From Deltaproteobacteria bacterium (GTDB taxonomy: Bacteria; Desulfobacterota; Desulfuromonadia; Geobacterales; DSM-12255), in the NCBI GenBank assembly GCA_017861215.1, contig JAGFXN010000098.1:1-6446 (forward strand): a stretch of DNA of 6,446 nt, in the 5' to 3' direction. This document shows, piece after piece, positions 5,647 through 6,446 of this stretch. Position 1 is the first letter of the stretch. Every line of letters starts with the position of its first letter. The position numbers and the translations under genes are program-made. The notes beneath the pieces are model-generated. The model was not told the origin of the DNA. It did no database searches and saw only the letters and a list, made by a program, of their open reading frames with translations.

Positions 5647-6264
5647 ATGGCAACCAACATCCAGATAGTTTTTTACAGCATGTACGGCCATATTTACACC
5701 ATGGCGGAGGCAGTGGCTGAAGGCGTCAGCAGCGTTGATGGCTGCACTGCCGTGCTGCTGCAGGTGCCGGAGTTGATGCCGGATGCGGTCCTGGAACAGT
5801 ATGGTGCCAAGGCAGCCCGGGCTGTCTTTGCCCATATACCTACGGCGACAGTCGACCGGCTGGCAGAAGCGGACGCCATCATCTTCGGCACGCCGACCCG
5901 CTTCGGCAACATGGCCGCCCAGATGCGCAATTTCCTTGACCAGACCGGCAAACTCTGGATGCAGGGTGCCCTGGTGGGGAAGATCGGCAGCGTTTTCGCC
6001 AGCACCGGCACCCAGCATGGCGGCCAGGAAACAACCATTACCAGCTTCCACAGTACCCTGCTGCATCACGGCATGATCATAGTCGGCGTACCCTATGCCG
6101 AACAGCGCCTGACGGTGATGACAGAGATAACCGGCGGCACCCCCTATGGAGCCACCACCCTGGCAGGAGCGGACGGCTCCCGCCGCCCGTCCGAGAATGA
6201 ACTGGCCATTGCCCGCTATCAGGGGGCGCACGTTGCCAAAATAGCCGCCAGACTGAAAGGCTGA
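5647..6264 (+). CDS. wrbA: NAD(P)H:quinone oxidoreductase WrbA (flavodoxin-like)
   Basis: This 205-residue cytoplasmic FMN protein of normal WrbA length is predicted to carry out two-electron reduction of quinones with NAD(P)H, avoiding semiquinone radicals. The FMN-phosphate loop is YSMYGHIYTMAEAVAEG (10-26). The family block GTPTRFGNMAAQMRNFLDQT (81-100), then GKLW and FASTGTQHGGQETT (117-130), is diagnostic, as is GGTPYGATTLAG near 163-174. It ends ARYQGAHVAKIAARLKG, as WrbA proteins do. The start at 5647 is set by AAGGAG (5633-5638) with 8 nt spacing; earlier in-frame starts include the ribosome site or promoter and are unlikely. It has its own promoter. The ferritin-like gene starts 28 bp after its TGA, so the two are probably co-transcribed, suggesting an oxidative-stress role. 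Confidence 0.96.
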   Translation: MATNIQIVFYSMYGHIYTMAEAVAEGVSSVDGCTAVLLQVPELMPDAVLEQYGAKAARAVFAHIPTATVDRLAEADAIIFGTPTRFGNMAAQMRNFLDQTGKLWMQGALVGKIGSVFASTGTQHGGQETTITSFHSTLLHHGMIIVGVPYAEQRLTVMTEITGGTPYGATTLAGADGSRRPSENELAIARYQGAHVAKIAARLKG

Positions 6265-6292
6265 CATTCAGACAGGCAAAGGAGAAGATACC

Positions 6293-6446
6293 ATGGGTTC
6301 AAAAGGACGCGAAATTATCGGCATGGATGTGAATGAACTGCTCGGGCTGCTGCGCTAGGCCTTCTGCGATGAATGGCTGGCCTACTACCAGTACTGGCTT
6401 GGCGCCAAACTGGTCAAAGGGCCGATGAAGGATGCCGTCGGCGCCG
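6293..6446 (+). pseudogene. Ferritin-like (Dps-type) protein gene with in-frame TAG, 3' end cut by the window
   Basis: AAGGAG (6279-6284) lies 8 nt before ATG 6293, so initiation looks intact. The frame reads MGSKGREIIGMDVNELLGLL, then R, then TAG at codon 22 (6356-6358). It continues without any shift as AFCDEWLAYYQYWLGAKLV followed by KGPMKDAV to the window end. The second part is the first helix of a ferritin-like di-iron fold of the kind annotated as Dps/bacterioferritin-like; DEWLAYYQYW supplies a likely metal-ligand glutamate. In relatives as I remember them, a lysine or similar residue occupies the TAG position (LLNKA...DEW), so one base change from AAG or CAG explains it. The 21-residue product would be useless; an internal ATG at about 6426 would lose the first helix. 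Nonsense mutation, amber readthrough and sequence error are all possible. It is the second gene after the wrbA promoter. Confidence 0.65.

Noticed and set aside
5554..6267. 237-codon open frame on the minus strand
   Set aside because: Antisense shadow of wrbA; its product has no recognised features.

Overview
The window looks like chromosome of a Gram-negative bacterium. An outer-membrane TonB-dependent receptor, a periplasmic YfiR-family protein, a membrane diguanylate cyclase and moderately high GC fit the Desulfuromonadales/Geobacterales best, but this placement is inferred from gene content and style and no rRNA is present. All supported genes are on the + strand.

Layout: (1) 1-219 is the 3' end of a YcgN/YkgJ-family cysteine-cluster protein. 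(2) 216-515 is a small unrecognised gene. It lies downstream of a strong ribosome site, overlaps the ycgN-like stop as CTGA, and is interrupted by an in-frame TAG at 282. If its terminal TAG at 513 were also read through, it would end in a TGA overlapping the next start as ATGA. (3) 536-1765 is a two-TM diguanylate cyclase with intact GGEEF and RxxD sites, closed by a terminator at 1863-1895. (4) 1766-2431 has no convincing gene but contains hairpins. (5) 2432-2539 is a possible 35-residue hydrophobic peptide, followed by a nested inverted-repeat structure. (6) 2624-4678 is a TonB-dependent receptor and 4699-5253 a YfiR (DUF4154) protein, which form an operon. A third frame overlaps the yfiR stop (TAATG) but runs into a terminator, so it is probably a gene remnant. 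(7) A good sigma70-type promoter at 5579-5606 precedes wrbA (5647-6264). (8) 6293 to the window end is a ferritin-like gene with an in-frame TAG at codon 22.

How they may work together: YfiR-family proteins are known to restrain membrane diguanylate cyclases from the periplasm. The receptor and YfiR could therefore pass an outer-surface or uptake signal to c-di-GMP output, with the upstream cyclase as a nearby candidate partner. No cyclase or kinase is left in the yfiR operon itself within this window. WrbA and the ferritin-like protein make a plausible oxidative-stress pair.

The most unusual observations are the in-frame TAG codons in two unrelated genes while all five recognisable gene ends use TAA or TGA, the G9 tract inside the receptor gene, and the apparently amputated third gene of the receptor-YfiR operon.
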